Program-made: the position numbers and the translations under genes
In this document: in pieces, positions 8,408 through 17,276 of the stretch
Position numbering within the stretch: position 1 is the stretch's first letter
How the letters are laid out: the number at the start of each line of letters is the position of its first letter
The notes under the pieces: generated by a model
What the model was told of the DNA's origin: nothing
The model's database searches: none
The model's input: the letters and a program-made list of their open reading frames with translations, nothing else
NCBI GenBank assembly: GCA_002399405.1
Contig: DHDP01000002.1
Coordinates: forward strand, 328,229-392,228
Length of the DNA: 64,000 bases
DNA from: Treponema sp. UBA4873
Lineage (GTDB): Bacteria > Spirochaetota > Spirochaetia > Treponematales > Treponemataceae
Reading direction: 5' to 3'

Positions 8408-9994
8408 TTACTTACCAGTTCCCGCCCATGCGGCGAGCGCTTTCTTTTTCGCGTCGATATATTTTTCAAGCCCGGCCGCCTTCATCTTCGATACCATGAC
8501 CGGGATTCCCGTATCAGGGTTGGTAAATCCGTACATAAGCTGGAACGCATATTCCTTGTACACGTTCGTAAGCGCGGTATATTCGTTCGCGACATTCGTA
8601 TTATCGAACGCAAATCCCATCGCTTTCGAAACTTCCGCATTATTGTTGAATTTCGCCATGCGCTCCCAGATATCGAGGTCATCGCCTTCCCATACATACG
8701 CAATAAACTGATTCGGTAATTCCCAGTTTACGTTGTTGTAGTACCCGGAATTCTGCGCGTTTATGCCGTCGTAGAACGTAATGTGACCGTCGGCCGTCTT
8801 CCTGTATTCCTTGCCTTCCTCTCCCCAGCACAAAAGATTAGAAAGAACGGGGTCCGTATAAGCAGCGTTCAGAAACTGCATGGCGGCAACGGGATCCGCC
8901 GTCGTCGAATTGATGCACCACGGCATCGACGACGGAGAAGACGACTTCATAAAATCAGGACCTGTCTGGAAAATAATTACGGGACGTCCGCACAGATTCG
9001 ATTCCTGCTGTTTTATTCCCGGTTTCGTCGCAGTCGCGTACGACATGGCGCTTCCCGCTTTCACCTGGAGTGTCGACGCGGTGTCGTCGGTGAGGGCGTC
9101 TTTTGAAATATACCCTTTCTGATTCCACGAATACATCAGTGCGCAGTAATCACGGAACATTTTGCTCGACCACAAATCTCCTACTTCCAGACTGTGCTCA
9201 GGGTCAAGCAGAACGCCGTAATTGTCTCCGCCTATTCCGTCGTATACAAGCCCCTGCCCAAGTGATGCTTCCTGAGGAGAGAACACATATTTATCAGGAT
9301 ATTTCGCATGGAGCTTTGCAAAAATGGAAGTGATAGTGTCCATGCCGGTATAAATAATTTCGCTGCTGTCCGCAGTATACATTGAATTGTAGTCATATCC
9401 GATTCCGTCGAGATATTCTTTGCCGATTGCAATACCGAATGCACCGATTGCCATATCGCGCGACTGCGGAAGACCGTATAGTTTACCGCCGATACGGCAT
9501 GCGTCGGTAAGCGTCTTCCCCATCGTATCAAGAATACCTTTCCCGTATGTCTGTATCAGGTTATCCCCTTCGAGATCGAGACAGAAACCTTTGTTCACGC
9601 TCGGCGTATATCCGACGCTGATTGCATTGAAAATATCAGCCTGCTCGCCGGAAGAAAGCATGAGCGTCATTCCCTGCGAATACGACGCCGCGTCGAGGAT
9701 TTCAAGTTCGACGTCGAGTCCCAGTTTTTCTTCCGTATAGGCGCTGATTGTTTTGTTAATCCGAGCAATTCCTTTCGGAGCTCCCGCCCAGTTCATGAAG
9801 CACATGACGACTTTCGGATATTTTCCCGTCTTTTTTGCTTCGGCCTTTCTCTTTGCAATAGCCTGATCGGCGGAAGAAAGAGACGAATCGGAAGACGCGG
9901 ACGAATCCGCTGCTCCGCCGTTTTTTCCGGAACATCCGGCAAACCCCGCAAGGGCCAGAACGATACATCCCAGAATACATACACTTCTTCTCAT
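8408..9994 (-). CDS. Extracellular sugar-binding lipoprotein (LplA/YtcQ-type)
   Basis: A 528-residue ABC solute receptor. The N-terminus is a lipoprotein signal peptide with lipobox LAGFAGC and lipidation Cys21, followed by a Ser-rich linker. At over 500 residues it belongs to the large receptor group paired with LplB/LplC permeases, which is consistent with the two permease genes that follow. AGGAG sits 7 nt before the ATG. It is the first gene of the minus-strand run 9994 to 3707, and the region just upstream (9995–10200) separates it from a divergent racemase gene, so the operon promoter should lie there. Ligand is not determined; hemicellulose oligosaccharides are likely from context. Confidence 0.92.
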   Translation of the reverse strand: MRRSVCILGCIVLALAGFAGCSGKNGGAADSSASSDSSLSSADQAIAKRKAEAKKTGKYPKVVMCFMNWAGAPKGIARINKTISAYTEEKLGLDVELEILDAASYSQGMTLMLSSGEQADIFNAISVGYTPSVNKGFCLDLEGDNLIQTYGKGILDTMGKTLTDACRIGGKLYGLPQSRDMAIGAFGIAIGKEYLDGIGYDYNSMYTADSSEIIYTGMDTITSIFAKLHAKYPDKYVFSPQEASLGQGLVYDGIGGDNYGVLLDPEHSLEVGDLWSSKMFRDYCALMYSWNQKGYISKDALTDDTASTLQVKAGSAMSYATATKPGIKQQESNLCGRPVIIFQTGPDFMKSSSPSSMPWCINSTTADPVAAMQFLNAAYTDPVLSNLLCWGEEGKEYRKTADGHITFYDGINAQNSGYYNNVNWELPNQFIAYVWEGDDLDIWERMAKFNNNAEVSKAMGFAFDNTNVANEYTALTNVYKEYAFQLMYGFTNPDTGIPVMVSKMKAAGLEKYIDAKKKALAAWAGTGK

Positions 9995-10200
9995 AAAAAT
10001 CTCCTATAACTGATATTCCCCGCAGGCAGCAGCAGGAGGTATATACGCATACTGCCGGCGGGCGTGTTCCATTCAACACTTCAGCGTAAGTATATAATCG
10101 TTCTGCAGGAATACAGTCGTTGTTTCTTTGACTTTACTGTATTTTTCTTAGATGCCGCTGATGACTGGGCAAAAAACGGAAATCCCGGTATAGTTCCCGT

Positions 10201-10929
10201 ATGAGCAGCATGTCATCAGTCCCTGTTCCGGGAATTGTCGGAGGACTCGGGCCCGCGTCGACTGTCGATTATTACAACGGCATCATCACTGAATACCGCA
10301 AAGCCGTACAGCAGGACGTCTATCCGCGGATCGTCATAAACAGCGTAAACATGACCGACATCACCGCAGACGTTGCGGCAAAATCATACGGCAGTCTTAC
10401 CGCAAAGCTGGAAACGGCCGTTCAGCAGCTCAAAAACGCAGGCGCCGATTTTGCGCTTATCGCGTCGAACACACCGCACGTGGTTTTCGACGAACTCGAA
10501 AAGGTGTCGCCGCTGCCGCTTATCAGCATTGTCGATGCGACCGTTTCACACACCGTTGCCCGGGGCTGGAAGAGAGTTCTGTTCACCGGCACGCTTTTTA
10601 CCATGAACAACACGTTCTATCCTGAAAAATTCGCAAAGGCCGGAATCGATTGCGTTATGCCCGCGCCGGAAGACAGGGAAAGAATCCACCATATTATTTT
10701 CCCGGACCTCGAAGCGGGCATCGTGACGCCGGAAATGAAAGCGCGGTTCTATGAAATCTGCAATCCGATTATTAATTCCGCGGCAGACGCAGGTAAGCCG
10801 GTCGACGCCGTGGTGCTCGGCTGCACGGAGCTTCCGCTTCTCATTCACGATGGCGACATACCGCTGCCGCTCGTCAACACGGCCGCGGTACACATCAGCG
10901 CTGTCGTAAAGCGCATGCGCTGTCAATAA
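10201..10929 (+). CDS. Aspartate/glutamate racemase family protein
   Basis: A 242-residue PLP-independent amino acid racemase family member. The N-terminal VGGLGPASTVDYY and the second catalytic cysteine in VVLGCTELPLL match aspartate racemases. The first catalytic position, usually Cys in an x-C-N-T-x-H motif, is Ser here (IASNTPH). In the family such Cys-to-Ser/Thr changes are known in broad-specificity racemases or epimerases such as E. coli YgeA (Thr), so activity is plausible but the substrate is open. No strong ribosome site precedes the ATG; a second ATG three codons later is possible. The 3' end overlaps the convergent LysR gene by 35 nt. D-amino acids for the cell wall are one possible use. 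Confidence 0.85.
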   Translation: MSSMSSVPVPGIVGGLGPASTVDYYNGIITEYRKAVQQDVYPRIVINSVNMTDITADVAAKSYGSLTAKLETAVQQLKNAGADFALIASNTPHVVFDELEKVSPLPLISIVDATVSHTVARGWKRVLFTGTLFTMNNTFYPEKFAKAGIDCVMPAPEDRERIHHIIFPDLEAGIVTPEMKARFYEICNPIINSAADAGKPVDAVVLGCTELPLLIHDGDIPLPLVNTAAVHISAVVKRMRCQ

Positions 10930-11758
10930 ACTGCCGCATGCGTCCGTCGATATATTTATCCCTGTGATATACGAGGCGGAACGTGCGTACGCCTGAGTTC
11001 CTCACGTTTTCGTCGGCCGGCGTCGTATCGGAGAGAGTTCCGGCGGCGAGTTCCTCCCGAATAAGACTGCGCGAAATAATCGTGGTGCCCTGACCCGCCT
11101 TCACGAGCGCACAGATTGTCTGCGTGTTCGCTGTTTCCCACACGACCGGCTGCTGCTTCGTTTTTCGCGTCCACGCGTTCAGCATGACGTCGGAAAGTTC
11201 CCGCGTGCCCGAACCTTTTTCGCGAAGAATGAACACAGGATTGTCGTCGGCAGCGTAGTCCGGCGACGCGGCGAACACGAGCTCGTCCTGCATGAGCGGC
11301 ACCTGCACAATATCCGGCGATTCAATAGTGCCCTCGACAACGGCAACGTCGAGCCGGCTTTCCAGTATCATGCGTTCTATGTCGCGCGTGTTGCACACCG
11401 AGACTTCCGGCCTGATTTCCGGATTACTCCGCAGCAGTTCCGGCAGCAGCACGGTGCCCGTCGTAAAAGACGCGCCTATCCGCAGCGGCGCCGTACCGGC
11501 GGCGGTTCTCATCATTTCGTCGAGCTCAGCAAAACTTCCTGTCAGGCGGCGCGCATAGCCGGCAAGTTTTTCGCCTTCGGGAGTCAGATACAGCCGTCGG
11601 TTAAGACGGTTGAACAGTCTGATGCCGTACTGTTCCTCGAGCTCCGCAACGGACTGACTTACGGACGGCTGGGCGACGTGCAGCGCTTCCGACGCTTTTG
11701 TAACGGAGCAGCCGTTGTCGACAACGGCGATAAAAACTGCGAGATGGCGTATCGTCAT
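10895..11758 (-). CDS. LysR-family transcriptional regulator (next to yeiH-like gene)
   Basis: A 287-residue LysR regulator. Residues 1–60 form the winged helix-turn-helix (MTIRHLAVFIAVVDNG; SQSVAELEEQYGIRLF); the remainder is the two-lobed effector-binding domain, including the ERMILESRLDVAVVEG stretch. AGGTG precedes the ATG. It is divergent from the putative YeiH-type transporter across about 90 bp, the same pairing as yeiE/yeiH in enterobacteria and many other bacteria, so it most likely regulates that gene. The intergenic stretch has an AT-rich partly symmetrical sequence around 11781–11802 that could hold the operator. The gene end overlaps the convergent racemase gene, which could give antisense effects. 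Confidence 0.92.
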   Translation of the reverse strand: MTIRHLAVFIAVVDNGCSVTKASEALHVAQPSVSQSVAELEEQYGIRLFNRLNRRLYLTPEGEKLAGYARRLTGSFAELDEMMRTAAGTAPLRIGASFTTGTVLLPELLRSNPEIRPEVSVCNTRDIERMILESRLDVAVVEGTIESPDIVQVPLMQDELVFAASPDYAADDNPVFILREKGSGTRELSDVMLNAWTRKTKQQPVVWETANTQTICALVKAGQGTTIISRSLIREELAAGTLSDTTPADENVRNSGVRTFRLVYHRDKYIDGRMRQFIDSACALRQR

Positions 11759-11848
11759 ACGTATTCACCTATCATTTTAATAGAATAATAATATTTTACT
11801 ATATCAGCGCAAACCGGTACAGTGGACCATAACTTTTCCGGAGGTTTT

Positions 11849-12865
11849 ATGGTTGTCATCGGTTTTATAAAGAAAAACGTTCCCGGCGTTCTATTGTGTG
11901 CGGTCGTCGGATTCGCAGCGTATCTGTTCGGCTCCAAGTTTCCGGTCGTCGGAGGACCTGTCGCGGCAATCCTGCTCGGCATGATTCTCGCGCCGCTTGT
12001 CAGGAACAGAACGGTCGTCCAAAGCGGCGTTGCATTCACATCAAAGAAGATACTTCAGTACGCGGTGATTCTGCTCGGTTTCGGAATGAACATTTCGGCG
12101 ATTCTCGTAAAAGGAGCGCAGTCGCTTCCGCTTATCGTCACGACGATTACGACGTCGCTCGTCGCAGCTTTCATTTTTTCGAAAATACTGCACATTCCCG
12201 GTAAGATTTCGACGCTTATCGGCGTCGGCTCGTCTATCTGCGGCGGTTCCGCAATAGCCGCTGCGGCACCGGTCATCGGCGCGGACGACGAGGAAATCGC
12301 ACAGGCAATATCGGTGATTTTCCTGTTCAACGTCTGTGCCGCGCTGATTTTTCCGCCGCTCGGCGCAGCGCTCGGCATGACAAACGAAGGATTCGGCCTT
12401 TTCGCGGGAACCGCAATCAACGACACGTCGTCTGTCACTGCAGCCGCAAGCGCATGGGACGGGCTTCACGGAAGCAATACGCTGTCCGACGCCGCTATCG
12501 TAAAACTTACGCGCACGCTCGCAATCATTCCGATTACGCTCGTCCTCGCATTCGTCCGCATGAAAAAAGAAAAAACTTCCGGCAGTGCAGGATTCAGCTT
12601 CGTAAAAATTTTCCCGTGGTTCGTTCTGTGGTTCATTCTCGCTTCCGTTATAACGACCGTTTTCAACCTGAGTCCCGAAATCGTCGCGCCGCTTAAATGG
12701 CTGAGCAGATTCTTCATCGTCATGGCAATGACTGCCATCGGACTGCATACCGACATTGTAAAACTCGTGAAAAAGGGCGGCAAACCGATTCTTCTCGGGT
12801 TCTTCTGCTGGATATGCATCATCGGCGCGAGCCTGCTCATGCAGCACGTCATGCACATCTGGTAA
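11849..12865 (+). CDS. YeiH/UPF0324 family membrane transporter (putative sulfate/sulfonate exporter family)
   Basis: A 338-residue polytopic membrane protein of the UPF0324/YeiH family with about ten helices. Family landmarks are VGGPVAAILLGMILAP, LLGFGMN, the SSICGGSAIAAAAPVIGA stretch and TAINDTSSVTAAA. The family is classed as putative sulfate exporters; some members are linked to taurine/sulfoacetate metabolism, but function is not settled. The ATG at 11849 has CCGGAGG 4–5 nt upstream and is chosen over an in-frame GTG at 11822. The divergent LysR gene is the likely regulator. Downstream sdaAB starts after 79 nt with its own promoter, so the transporter appears monocistronic. Confidence 0.87.
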   Translation: MVVIGFIKKNVPGVLLCAVVGFAAYLFGSKFPVVGGPVAAILLGMILAPLVRNRTVVQSGVAFTSKKILQYAVILLGFGMNISAILVKGAQSLPLIVTTITTSLVAAFIFSKILHIPGKISTLIGVGSSICGGSAIAAAAPVIGADDEEIAQAISVIFLFNVCAALIFPPLGAALGMTNEGFGLFAGTAINDTSSVTAAASAWDGLHGSNTLSDAAIVKLTRTLAIIPITLVLAFVRMKKEKTSGSAGFSFVKIFPWFVLWFILASVITTVFNLSPEIVAPLKWLSRFFIVMAMTAIGLHTDIVKLVKKGGKPILLGFFCWICIIGASLLMQHVMHIW

Positions 12866-12904
12866 TCTTTTGACTTTATACAGAATCTTTTGGCGTTTTT
12901 TACA

Positions 12905-12933
12905 TTGACTAATACGTAAAAAACTGATATTAC
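12905..12933 (+). promoter_or_regulatory. Promoter of sdaAB
   Basis: TTGACT (12905–12910) and TATTAC (12928–12933) are separated by 17 nt. Transcription would start near 12940, only about 5 nt before the sdaAB ATG at 12945, and no Shine-Dalgarno sequence is visible, so the message may be leaderless or nearly so. Confidence 0.55.
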
Positions 12934-12944
12934 CAGAATCTTAC

Positions 12945-13619
12945 ATGAGTATCTTTGATATCCTTGGCCCTGTAATGGTCGGTCCTTCAAGTTCTCACAC
13001 GGCCGGTGCTGTCCGCATAGGACTTATGGCACGGCTGCTGTTAAAGCAGCGGCCGGTGTATGCAGACGTAGGCCTTTACGGTTCCTTCGCCGCAACCTAT
13101 CACGGACACGGAACGGACCGGGCGATCGCAGCCGGCCTGCTCGGCATGCAGCCCGACGACATCCGCATCCCTTCAAGTCTGCAGATTGCGGAGGAACAGG
13201 GACTCAGGATTTTCTTTTCTACGATAGATATTCCCGGCGCCCATCCGAACACGGCAGTCATCACGCTGCTCGGGGAAGGCGGCAGCAGAATCGTCATACA
13301 GGCGTCTTCAATCGGCGGCGGGCGAATCATGATAAACAAAATCGACGGTATCGACGTGAATTTCAACGCGGAAACGCCTACGCTCATCGTTCACAATTCT
13401 GACCAGCCCGGACACGTCGCACACGTTACGACGCTGCTTTCAAAAAACAGAATCAATATTGCAAGTATGCAGCTTTACCGCAACGAACGCGGCGGATACG
13501 CCGTTATGGTCATTGAAACGGACCAGCGCATACCGCACGATATTATAAACGAGATAGAAAAATTCGAGGGCGTCATAAAAGTGACGTACGTGAACGGAGG
13601 TACGGAAGATGTCGTTTGA
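12945..13619 (+). CDS. sdaAB: L-serine ammonia-lyase, iron-sulphur-dependent, beta subunit
   Basis: A 224-residue subunit of the two-chain, [4Fe-4S]-dependent L-serine dehydratase that deaminates serine to pyruvate and ammonia in the cytoplasm. The N-terminus MSIFDILGPVMVGPSSSHTA is the family signature. Residues about 145–224 form an ACT domain (HVAHVTTLLSKNRINIASMQ), which usually senses serine. The gene overlaps sdaAA by 11 nt, showing translational coupling. No ribosome site precedes its own ATG while a good promoter ends just upstream, hinting at a leaderless transcript. Pyruvate from serine would feed central metabolism alongside PPDK encoded further on (inference). Confidence 0.95.
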   Translation: MSIFDILGPVMVGPSSSHTAGAVRIGLMARLLLKQRPVYADVGLYGSFAATYHGHGTDRAIAAGLLGMQPDDIRIPSSLQIAEEQGLRIFFSTIDIPGAHPNTAVITLLGEGGSRIVIQASSIGGGRIMINKIDGIDVNFNAETPTLIVHNSDQPGHVAHVTTLLSKNRINIASMQLYRNERGGYAVMVIETDQRIPHDIINEIEKFEGVIKVTYVNGGTEDVV

Positions 13620-14493
13620 ATCACTCGCATCTCTCGTCGAATGCTGCAGAACCGAAAAAAAAGAATTCTGGCGGATTGTCTGCGAAACTGATATGAAAGA
13701 AAGCGGCATGTCCGATGAACAGGAAGCCGCTAAAATGCGCGGAATGTGGAATGCGATGCTCGCCGCCGCCGATTCGTACGATGCAAACCTTCATTCGTCG
13801 AGCGGTCTTTCGGGCGGCGACGGCGGTAAATTTGCCGGATATATTGCGGCCGGTTCGTCCCTCTGCGGCGACTTCACAGGCAGAGTCATCGCCTGCGCGC
13901 TCCAAATGGCGGAATCGAACGCATGCATGAAACGCATCGTCGCGGCTCCGACCGCCGGAGCCTGCGGCGTTCTGCCGGCTGTTCTCGTACCGCTTTACCG
14001 TGAAAAAAAAGTTCCGGAAAATGAAATTATCAGGGGATTGTTCGTCTCCGCGGGAATCGGTCAGGTGATTGCTAACCGCGCGTCGATTGCCGGTGCGGAA
14101 GGCGGCTGTCAGGCGGAAATAGGCGCCGCATCGGCAATGGCTGCCGGAACGCTTGTTTCTATACATAAAGGTACGCCCGAACAGATTGTGTATGCCGCGG
14201 GATTTGCACTTCAGAACCTGCTCGGTCTCGTCTGCGATCCCGTTGCGGGACTCGTGGAAGTTCCCTGCATCAAACGGAACGTCGTCGGTGCGGTGAACGC
14301 GCTTTCGTGCGCGGACATGGCGCTCGCGGGCATCGTTCCGAAAATTCCGGCCGATGAAGTCATAGACGCTATGAAACAGATTGGCAGAAGCATGAGCGCT
14401 TCGCTCAGGGAAACGGGACAGGGCGGACTTGCGGCAACGCAGACAGGCAGGCAGATTGCCGAACGCCTGTCCGCCGCTGCACAGCAGCAGTAA
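13609..14493 (+). CDS. sdaAA: L-serine ammonia-lyase, iron-sulphur-dependent, alpha subunit
   Basis: A 294-residue catalytic subunit. Conserved segments are SSGLSGGDGGKFAGY, AAPTAGACGVLPAVL, SAGIGQVIANRASIAGAEGG and LVCDPVAGLVEVPCIKRN; the cysteines in these stretches include the cluster ligands of the family. It starts inside the end of sdaAB with GGAGG upstream of the ATG at 13609. Together the subunits make the oxygen-sensitive bacterial type II serine dehydratase split into two chains as in Firmicutes and spirochaetes, fitting an anaerobe. The gene ends 8 nt before the convergent GH43 gene, and no terminator hairpin is visible between them. Confidence 0.95.
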   Translation: MSFESLASLVECCRTEKKEFWRIVCETDMKESGMSDEQEAAKMRGMWNAMLAAADSYDANLHSSSGLSGGDGGKFAGYIAAGSSLCGDFTGRVIACALQMAESNACMKRIVAAPTAGACGVLPAVLVPLYREKKVPENEIIRGLFVSAGIGQVIANRASIAGAEGGCQAEIGAASAMAAGTLVSIHKGTPEQIVYAAGFALQNLLGLVCDPVAGLVEVPCIKRNVVGAVNALSCADMALAGIVPKIPADEVIDAMKQIGRSMSASLRETGQGGLAATQTGRQIAERLSAAAQQQ

Positions 14494-14501
14494 ATTTCCG
14501 C

Positions 14502-15521
14502 CTAAAAAAGGATGTCGGACGCGGGTTTCGGCTCACCGAAGAGCGGATCATTATCCTTCGTAACCGTAAATTCCTGCGCCCACACGGAACGCCCTTTCCA
14601 GCCCGTACCTGACTTTTCGTTTGCATGATACACGATAAAACGGCGTTTTCCGTCCCGCGAAGTCGTAAACGACGCGTGTCCCGGGCCGAATATTTTTTCA
14701 CTTTTTGAAAATACCGGCTCTTTATTTTTCCGCCACGCATTTTTCTCAAGCGGATTGATTCCCGTGAGAGTCAGCATGCCGAGGCAGTAATCATCAGTCC
14801 AGCTGCCGCTTGCCGAATAAATAATGTGCACTTTCCCGTTAATAATAAGGGCCTCGGGCCCCTCGTTAATAAGCGGAACACCGTTCTTCTCCCACGGATA
14901 TTCGGGAACGGAAATACAAATTCTGTCTTCCGCGAGCGTCCGGGGATTCTGCATAAGGGCGATATACAGATTCTGCTGTACGTTATCCGTCCCCTCCCAG
15001 CCGGACCAGACGAAATAGTTCCGGCCGTTGTACGCAAGAACCGTTCCGTCTATAGCCCACCTGTCTGTCTGCGCACGCACTACGCCCTGCATCGTAAACG
15101 CATCGGGAGAGCCGGAAGACGAATCTTCGAGGCAGAGCATGCGGTGATTCTCGTTTTTTCCGTCGTCGGCCGCAACGTAGATATACCAGCCGCCGTCTAT
15201 AAAATGAAGTTCCGGCGCCCATATGTCCTTGAAATAACCGGTCGAACGGTCCGCCGTCCAGACAGTTTTCCCCGGCATTCTGCAGACAGTCGCAAGGGAA
15301 TCGGAGGATGAAATTTTTACGCTGCTTCCTTCCGAATAACAATAATAATACGTTCCGTCGTGCAGAACGACCCACGGATCGTTTCCCGACGCGGCGAGTT
15401 TATTGCCTGCATACACTTTTCTGCCTCCGGAACAGCCGGTACCTCTGCCCAGTAAAAAAAGACACAGCATACCGGCGGTTATTATTTTTTTCCTATTTAC
15501 TTTCTGGCGTCCATGTTCCAT
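14502..15521 (-). CDS. Glycoside hydrolase family 43 lipoprotein (arabinanase/xylosidase-like)
   Basis: A 339-residue five-bladed beta-propeller glycosidase carrying a lipoprotein signal (lipobox RGTGC, Cys30), so it is anchored outside the cytoplasmic membrane. GH43 catalytic residues are visible: the general base Asp48 in SGNDPWVV, the pKa-modulating Asp in WAIDGTVL, and the general acid Glu in INEGPEALII. GH43 enzymes act on arabinan, arabinoxylan or xylan side chains; the exact specificity cannot be read. The ATG at 15521 overlaps the GH2 gene by 29 nt, with an AAGG about 10 nt upstream, so they are co-translated. It is the last gene of the second polysaccharide operon and converges on sdaAA. 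Confidence 0.88.
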   Translation of the reverse strand: MEHGRQKVNRKKIITAGMLCLFLLGRGTGCSGGRKVYAGNKLAASGNDPWVVLHDGTYYYCYSEGSSVKISSSDSLATVCRMPGKTVWTADRSTGYFKDIWAPELHFIDGGWYIYVAADDGKNENHRMLCLEDSSSGSPDAFTMQGVVRAQTDRWAIDGTVLAYNGRNYFVWSGWEGTDNVQQNLYIALMQNPRTLAEDRICISVPEYPWEKNGVPLINEGPEALIINGKVHIIYSASGSWTDDYCLGMLTLTGINPLEKNAWRKNKEPVFSKSEKIFGPGHASFTTSRDGKRRFIVYHANEKSGTGWKGRSVWAQEFTVTKDNDPLFGEPKPASDILF

Positions 15522-17229
15522 CGTTTATCGCCTTAATAATTTCCGGATTGATTTTCGGCTCGCGGCCGGCGGTGCACAGTCCGTTTATTTCCTGCTCCAC
15601 GTCGGTAAGCTGCGTGTAGCAGTACCCGCGGACAAACGGCGACTCCCTCAGCGGAGAAACAACGTCGTAGAGACGCCGTGCAAAATCCCCATCGTCTTTT
15701 GCCGCGGAATATCCCCACCCTTCCTGTTCTCCTTTCTTATACGAAATGCCGCCGAATTCCGTGACGAGAACGGGCTGCCCTTTATACGTCCAGCCGTGGG
15801 CAAAAAGCATTCTTCCTCCCGGGATGAACGACAGAATGGATTCCATCGAACGGTACCGTTCCAGAAGAATTTTTCTGCTGCTCTCGTAATCGTGTATGGT
15901 AAGCATATCAGGACACGTCTGTTCCCAGCCGTCGTTGGAAATAACGGGACGCGTCTGATCGAACGATTTCGTGAGGTAAACCATCGCCGCGCTGTGGGCC
16001 TGTTCGTCCTTTCTGTCCTTTATCTGCGGAACGCCCCACGATTCGTTGAGCGGAGTCCACGCAACAATCGAAGGATGATTGTAATCGCGGCTCAGTTCCG
16101 CAATCCATTCGTCGGTTATACGGAGCAGATACGTGCGCGAATACACGTATGCGGCGGGAAATTCACCCCAGACAAGAAATCCCATTTTATCGGCATGATA
16201 CAAAAAGCGCGGGTCCTCGATTTTCTGATGCTTTCGGACGCCGTTGAATCCCATTGATTTTGCAAGCGTAATATCGCGTACGAACGCGGCGTCCTCGGGA
16301 GCCGTGAGCAGCGACTCAGGCCAGTATCCCTGATCGAGCAGCAGTTTCTGATAATACGGCCGGTTGTTGAGCATGAACTGACCGTTTTCGACTGATACTT
16401 TCCGCATCCCGAAATACGACGTCACGCGGTCCGTTTCTTTTCCGTTTACGCTGACGGTGAAAACGACGTCGAACAGCCTCGGCCGTTCAGGAGTCCATAC
16501 AAGGTCCTCTCCGAAATTCCAGTCGAGCAGTATCTGCTGTTCAAGATGAACGGAGAACGAGCCTGTCTCGTGTTCGGGCGCGACGACGGTCTTTACGATG
16601 TGTTTTCCCTCGAACGAAATGTCCGTTGTAAGTTCCGCGTGCCCGCTGCCCGTTACCTTGTACGTAAAATGAACCGAATGCGTATCAAGGTCCGGAGTAA
16701 TGAACACCGATTCGAGAGACACGCTGTTTACCGCTTCAATCCAGACAGTCTGCCAGATGCCGGTCGACGGCGTATAGAAAATACCTTCCGATTTCTCTTT
16801 CCATATCTGTTTTCCGCGCGGCATTTCCATATCCGCACACACGTCGTTCACTTTCAGCACAAGCTCGTTGTCGGTCTGTCTGACGGCGCCGGTAATGTCG
16901 AATTTGAAACTGATATGACCGCCCGTATGGGTTCCGATGAGCTGCCCGTTGAGGCGGACTTCGCAGCTGTAATCGACCGCCCCGAAATTAATAATAATAT
17001 TTTTCCCCTGCATATCAGCAGGCAGCGAAAATTTTCTGCGGTACCAGACGGTATCGTGAGCCGAACGGTCACCGATTCCCGAAAGCTTCGACTGATAGAC
17101 GAACGGCACCGTTATCGTGCGGTCGAACGTATCGGTATCGAAGGAAAATTCCCAGTCTCCATTGAGATTCAAAAAACTGCCGCGTGCGAACTGCGGACGC
17201 GGATACTCTTCGCGCATTATCGATTTCAT
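15493..17229 (-). CDS. Glycoside hydrolase family 2 enzyme (beta-glucuronidase/galactosidase-like)
   Basis: A 578-residue cytoplasmic GH2 enzyme. Domains in order: jelly-roll sugar-binding domain (NFGAVDYSCEVRLNGQ), immunoglobulin-like domain, and TIM barrel with acid/base Glu396 in WTPLNESWG and nucleophile Glu491 in VLVTEFGG. It lacks the extra C-terminal domains of LacZ-type enzymes and is closer in size to beta-glucuronidases and related GH2 enzymes; the substrate is not resolved. The start at 17229 is chosen for CAGGAG 7 nt upstream; 47 further open codons upstream are not supported and would nearly meet the permease gene. It lies between the importer genes and GH43 and so should process imported oligosaccharides. 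Confidence 0.88.
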   Translation of the reverse strand: MKSIMREEYPRPQFARGSFLNLNGDWEFSFDTDTFDRTITVPFVYQSKLSGIGDRSAHDTVWYRRKFSLPADMQGKNIIINFGAVDYSCEVRLNGQLIGTHTGGHISFKFDITGAVRQTDNELVLKVNDVCADMEMPRGKQIWKEKSEGIFYTPSTGIWQTVWIEAVNSVSLESVFITPDLDTHSVHFTYKVTGSGHAELTTDISFEGKHIVKTVVAPEHETGSFSVHLEQQILLDWNFGEDLVWTPERPRLFDVVFTVSVNGKETDRVTSYFGMRKVSVENGQFMLNNRPYYQKLLLDQGYWPESLLTAPEDAAFVRDITLAKSMGFNGVRKHQKIEDPRFLYHADKMGFLVWGEFPAAYVYSRTYLLRITDEWIAELSRDYNHPSIVAWTPLNESWGVPQIKDRKDEQAHSAAMVYLTKSFDQTRPVISNDGWEQTCPDMLTIHDYESSRKILLERYRSMESILSFIPGGRMLFAHGWTYKGQPVLVTEFGGISYKKGEQEGWGYSAAKDDGDFARRLYDVVSPLRESPFVRGYCYTQLTDVEQEINGLCTAGREPKINPEIIKAINDGTWTPESK

Positions 17230-17276
17230 ACATGTACTCCTGTAGTGCGGTGATGTTTTTAAATCAGCACTTGTTT

